A DNA stretch of 7,283 nucleotides from Chloroflexota bacterium (GTDB lineage: Bacteria; Chloroflexota; Limnocylindria; Limnocylindrales; CSP1-4). The notes below the pieces were generated by a model. That model made no database searches and had not been told where the DNA came from. It worked only from the letters and a program-made list of their open reading frames with translations. Made by a program: the position numbers and the translations under genes. The stretch is from contig JACCQX010000019.1 in assembly GCA_013813905.1 (NCBI GenBank), positions 1-7,283 of the forward strand. Reading direction: 5' to 3'. Positions 4,897 through 7,283 of this stretch are shown in pieces (position 1 is the first letter of the stretch; every line of letters begins with the position of its first letter).

Positions 4897-5307
4897 ATGT
4901 CCGAACGGCCCATCAAGGTGCTCATTGCCAAGCCTGGTCTCGACGGTCACGACCGCGGCGCCAAAGTGTTGGCTCGCGGGCTGCGCGACGAGGGCTTCGA
5001 GGTGGTCTACACGGGTCTGCGCCAGACACCGGAGATGGTCGTGTCCGCGGCGCTCCAGGAGGACGTGGACGTGGTCGGCCTGTCCATCCTGTCCGGGGCG
5101 CACATGACGCTGCTGCCGCGCATCGTCGAGGGGCTGCGGGCGGAGGGGCTGGATGATGTGCTCGTCACGGCCGGCGGCATCATCCCGGATGACGACATCC
5201 CGGCACTCACCGACGCGGGCGTGAGTCGCATCTTCGGACCCGGCACGACCATCCGCCAGGTGGCCGACTACATCCGGGAGAACGTCCAGCCGCGCTCCGA
5301 GGGGTGA
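4897..5307 (+). CDS. mcmA2: Methylmalonyl-CoA mutase-type small subunit, B12-binding domain
   Basis: The 136-aa protein is a complete stand-alone cobalamin-binding Rossmann-like domain of the acyl-CoA mutase class. Motifs: [17 protein letters not shown] (7-23) with DxHxxG at 16-21, where H18 is the lower axial cobalt ligand in base-off/His-on binding; [12 protein letters not shown] (59-70), the loop around the nucleotide tail; [11 protein letters not shown] (90-100); and IFGPGTTI (112-119). Length equals the usual 130-140 aa of the separate small subunit. It would assemble with a large catalytic subunit (not in this window) to interconvert methylmalonyl-CoA and succinyl-CoA. A related mutase (isobutyryl-CoA or 2-hydroxyisobutyryl-CoA type) cannot be excluded from this domain alone. 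The start at 4897 is favoured over upstream in-frame starts because those would translate the inverted-repeat element. It overlaps meaB by 4 bp. Confidence 0.9.
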   Translation: MSERPIKVLIAKPGLDGHDRGAKVLARGLRDEGFEVVYTGLRQTPEMVVSAALQEDVDVVGLSILSGAHMTLLPRIVEGLRAEGLDDVLVTAGGIIPDDDIPALTDAGVSRIFGPGTTIRQVADYIRENVQPRSEG

Positions 5308-6341
5308 CCGAGGCCGCGCACGGGGGTCCGACCGAGGGCGGGCACGATGCCGCGGCGGTCGACCGCGGCCGCGACCTCGCCGAGCGGACCCGTGCCGGCG
5401 AGCGTCGTGCGCTGGCCCGACTGCTGACGGAGGTCGAGAACCGCAGCCGAACCGCCGAGGCGGCGCTGCGCATCCTCTACCCGCTGGCGGGCCAAGCCCA
5501 CCTGATCGGGGTGACGGGCGCACCGGGGGCCGGAAAGTCGACCCTGGTCGCCGCGCTGGTGGGCGAGGCTCGGAAGGGCAGTCGGGCGGTGGCGGTCCTG
5601 GCCATCGACCCATCGAGCCCCATCACCGGCGGCGCCATCCTGGGCGACCGGGTGCGCATGCAGGCCTACGCCGGCGATTCGGACGTCTTCATCCGGTCGA
5701 TGGCCTCGCGGGGGCACGTCGGCGGCCTGGCCACCTCCACCGTCGCGGCGGCGGCGGTGCTGGACGCGGCGGGCTTCCCGCTCGTCTTCATCGAGACCGT
5801 GGGCACGGGCCAGAGCGAGGTCGAGGTGGCGGCCATAGCGGACACCACGCTGGTGGTGCAGGCGCCGGAGATGGGCGACGAGGTGCAGGCCATCAAGGCG
5901 GGGCTACTGGAGGTCGCCGACATCGTGGTCGTCAACAAGGCCGACCGACCGGGCGCCGACCGAGCGGCCTCGCACCTGCGTTCCATGCTCACGGTTGGCG
6001 CACAGCACGACCGCGCGATGGGCGATAGGCCGCGACCCAAGCGGCCGGAGGTGCTGTTGGCGTCCGGGGCCAGTGGTCAGGGCGTGCCCGAGGTGCTGGC
6101 CTCGCTGGACCGACGGGAGGCGAAGCGAAGGGCGGCCGGGACGAGCGGGGAGGCGGATGGTGCTCGACTGGCTAGAGCCGAGGCGCAGGTCTGGGGCATC
6201 CTCGCCGAGCGTCTTCGTGGCCGAGTCCGCGAGCCAGCGCGCGCCGCCGAGACAAAGGTGGTTCTACGTGCCGTCGCCGACCACGAGCTTGACCCTTACG
6301 CAGCCGCGGACCGCCTCCTGGCAGCGCTCACCGATCGCTAG
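5304..6341 (+). CDS. meaB: MeaB/ArgK-type G-protein chaperone of the B12-dependent acyl-CoA mutase
   Basis: This 345-aa SIMIBI-class GTPase gates adenosylcobalamin loading and protects or reactivates the mutase in the cytoplasm. Motifs: Walker A/G1 GAPGAGKST (72-80); [20 protein letters not shown] (100-119), the family's switch region; [12 protein letters not shown] (132-143); ETVGTGQSE (164-172), with Glu in the family-typical place of the G3 Asp; and base-specifying NKAD (211-214). The C-terminal helical dimerisation region runs from about 285 to 345. Length is normal for the family (about 310-350). The GTG start overlaps the mcmA2 stop in the arrangement GTGA, so translation is coupled; no separate promoter is visible. 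Older annotations call this family ArgK/LAO transport kinase, a function not supported by later work. Residues 1-25 are low-complexity, so a slightly later start is conceivable. Confidence 0.94.
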   Translation: MTEAAHGGPTEGGHDAAAVDRGRDLAERTRAGERRALARLLTEVENRSRTAEAALRILYPLAGQAHLIGVTGAPGAGKSTLVAALVGEARKGSRAVAVLAIDPSSPITGGAILGDRVRMQAYAGDSDVFIRSMASRGHVGGLATSTVAAAAVLDAAGFPLVFIETVGTGQSEVEVAAIADTTLVVQAPEMGDEVQAIKAGLLEVADIVVVNKADRPGADRAASHLRSMLTVGAQHDRAMGDRPRPKRPEVLLASGASGQGVPEVLASLDRREAKRRAAGTSGEADGARLARAEAQVWGILAERLRGRVREPARAAETKVVLRAVADHELDPYAAADRLLAALTDR

Positions 6342-6389
6342 GCGGGCCGTCGAAGCACCGTTCCGCCTCAAGGGCGCCGGCGTCGTTGA

Positions 6390-7127
6390 TCAGCGCGTTG
6401 GGTCCACGGCGGAGGTATCGGCAGCAGCCGGCTCCTCCGTGGACGGGAAGAGGACCGGCAGGGCCGCCTGCTGCCGAGGGATGCGCCCAGTGGTCAGGAG
6501 GGCGAGAAGGCCGAAGACGACGACCGCACCCGCGACGCCGATCCAGACGGCCGAGCTGCCGGACGCACCGAGGATAAGTGCGAGCACGCCCGTCAGCACG
6601 CCGCCGACCATGGAGACGATGAGCCCGATCATCCCGCCCGTGGTCGTGAGCCCGTACAGCACGAGGCCCGCTCCCGCGGTCGGCGGATCGCCGTAGCTCA
6701 GGTTGATGCCCGCGATGTCGTCGTGGGTGGCGCTCGTGAAATAGGGCGTCACGAACGGCGCGATCTGGGTGTAGCCATGGCGGATGCGTGCCATCCCGTG
6801 GATCGCGCGCAGGTCATCCTCGTTCGCCCCGATGATGCGCCCGTACGTGGTCAGACCGATGACGAAGTCGAAGGCCAGGACGATGGCCGCGATCGTCAGG
6901 AACTCCTGGCCGAACGACATGCCCTGCGCCAGCAGTGCGAGGGCTACGAAGGACATCGACAGGAAGGTGAGGAACATCCCGCCCCGCGTAAAGGCCTCGT
7001 TGTAGGCGAGCGATCGGCTCGACAGCAGGCTCCAGTGCTCGGTGCTGAGGATCTGCAGCACACGCGGGTCGTCCAGCGAGGCGATCGGGCTGACGGGTGG
7101 CGCGGGCGGCGGGATCTCCGGTGGCAT
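6390..7127 (-). CDS. Uncharacterised integral membrane protein with four predicted helices
   Basis: This 245-aa protein opens with a Pro-rich tail (MPPEIPPPAPPVSP). A conserved-looking cytosolic helix follows (VLQILSTEHWSLLSSRSLAYNEAFTRG, 23-49), then hydrophobic helices at about 51-70 and 76-96. A polar segment (RIIGANEDDLRAIHGMARIRHGY, 97-119) leads to a central loop (120-152), then helices at about 157-186 and 193-213, and a polar C-terminus. There is no cleavable signal peptide. The HWSLLSSRSLAYNE and HGMARIRHGY segments look like family signatures (similar proteins of unknown function occur in high-GC bacteria), but I cannot name a domain. AGGAG stands 6 nt before the ATG at 7127. No promoter is evident in the 71 bp upstream, so it may be cotranscribed with the DUF4242-like gene. 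Confidence 0.8.
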   Translation of the reverse strand: MPPEIPPPAPPVSPIASLDDPRVLQILSTEHWSLLSSRSLAYNEAFTRGGMFLTFLSMSFVALALLAQGMSFGQEFLTIAAIVLAFDFVIGLTTYGRIIGANEDDLRAIHGMARIRHGYTQIAPFVTPYFTSATHDDIAGINLSYGDPPTAGAGLVLYGLTTTGGMIGLIVSMVGGVLTGVLALILGASGSSAVWIGVAGAVVVFGLLALLTTGRIPRQQAALPVLFPSTEEPAAADTSAVDPTR

Positions 7128-7133
7128 CGGTCT

Positions 7134-7138
7134 CTCCT
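7134..7138 (-). promoter_or_regulatory. Ribosome binding site AGGAG of the membrane protein gene
   Basis: Minus-strand AGGAG lies 6 nt before the ATG at 7127 and fixes the start. A 10-bp palindrome GGTCGCGACC (7186-7195) lies further upstream, just after the stop of the preceding gene. Confidence 0.7.
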
Positions 7139-7198
7139 AAGGGTCTCGGGTGATGTGAGCCCGATCGTCCTGGCAGAGGCCCGGCGGTCGCGACCCTT

Positions 7199-7283
7199 CT
7201 AGACCTCCACGGGGACCGGATATACCTCGGTCGGCGGGTGTCCGGCACGCTCATGGATCTTCCTGACCGCTTCAGCGCTGGGT
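7199..7283 (-). CDS. C-terminal fragment of a DUF4242-like (nickel-binding-protein-like) small protein
   Basis: Read leftward from the window edge, the frame PSAEAVRKIHERAGHPPTEV continues with YPVPVEV and a TAG at 7201-7199 (27 residues). The pattern P-S-x-E-A-V-R-x-x-x-x-R-A-G-x-P-x-x-x-V-x-P-V matches the C-terminal end of DUF4242 proteins, small ferredoxin-like-fold proteins sometimes annotated as nickel-binding. Most of the protein lies outside the window, so the call rests on this short stretch. The stop is 71 bp upstream of the membrane protein start on the same strand, compatible with an operon. Confidence 0.55.
   Translation of the reverse strand, partial: PSAEAVRKIHERAGHPPTEVYPVPVEV

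Noticed and set aside
4605..4931. Minus-strand open frame across the spacer
   Set aside because: Arg/Gly/Ser-rich low-information translation, no ribosome binding site, overlaps the start of mcmA2.
6814..7254. Minus-strand open frame overlapping the membrane protein
   Set aside because: A shadow frame, rich in Arg and Pro; the membrane protein frame has the ribosome binding site and hydrophobic pattern.

Overview
This is a GC-rich, gene-dense bacterial window. It holds nine complete protein-coding genes and two edge fragments, with no rRNA, tRNA or CRISPR. Codon use and gene content (a PF06262-type metallopeptidase, a PaaI-like thioesterase, a single TatA, FolE, a stand-alone B12-binding mutase subunit with MeaB) suit a high-GC environmental lineage such as Chloroflexota (Limnocylindria-like) or Actinomycetota. 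That placement is inference; there is no phylogenetic marker here. Six genes have a TAnnnT -10 box only 6-8 nt before the start codon and no Shine-Dalgarno sequence, which points to leaderless transcripts, a habit common in such phyla.

Layout: 1-154 (-) is the N-terminus of an ArsR-family repressor with a palindrome just upstream. 248-1288 (+) is a PLP-dependent threonine/serine dehydratase. 1332-1763 (-) is a zincin metallopeptidase that diverges, from a shared symmetric -10 box, from 1783-2757 (+), an alpha/beta hydrolase-fold protein whose nucleophile serine is replaced by glycine. Its 3' end overlaps by 35 bp the converging PaaI-like thioesterase (2723-3220, -). 3334-3516 (+) is tatA, followed after 15 nt by folE (3532-4218, +). 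4239-4541 (-) is an unrecognised 100-aa protein with a strong ribosome binding site.

The only long non-coding stretch (about 4563-4896) contains the most unusual object of the window. It is a 158-bp element bounded by 16-bp terminal inverted repeats (one mismatch) and flanked by an exact 5-bp direct repeat CCACA, the architecture of a non-autonomous insertion (MITE-like). It ends immediately before the promoter of the next gene. Then follow 4897-5307 (+), the small B12-binding subunit of a methylmalonyl-CoA-type mutase, and 5304-6341 (+), its G-protein chaperone MeaB, with 4-bp stop/start overlap. The window closes with a minus-strand pair: the C-terminus of a DUF4242-like protein (7199-7283) and a four-helix membrane protein (6390-7127).

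Together: mcmA2-meaB is one functional unit (propionyl/branched-acyl-CoA metabolism; the large mutase subunit must lie elsewhere), tatA-folE is probably one transcript with unrelated functions, and the remaining genes are mostly single-gene units in alternating orientation.
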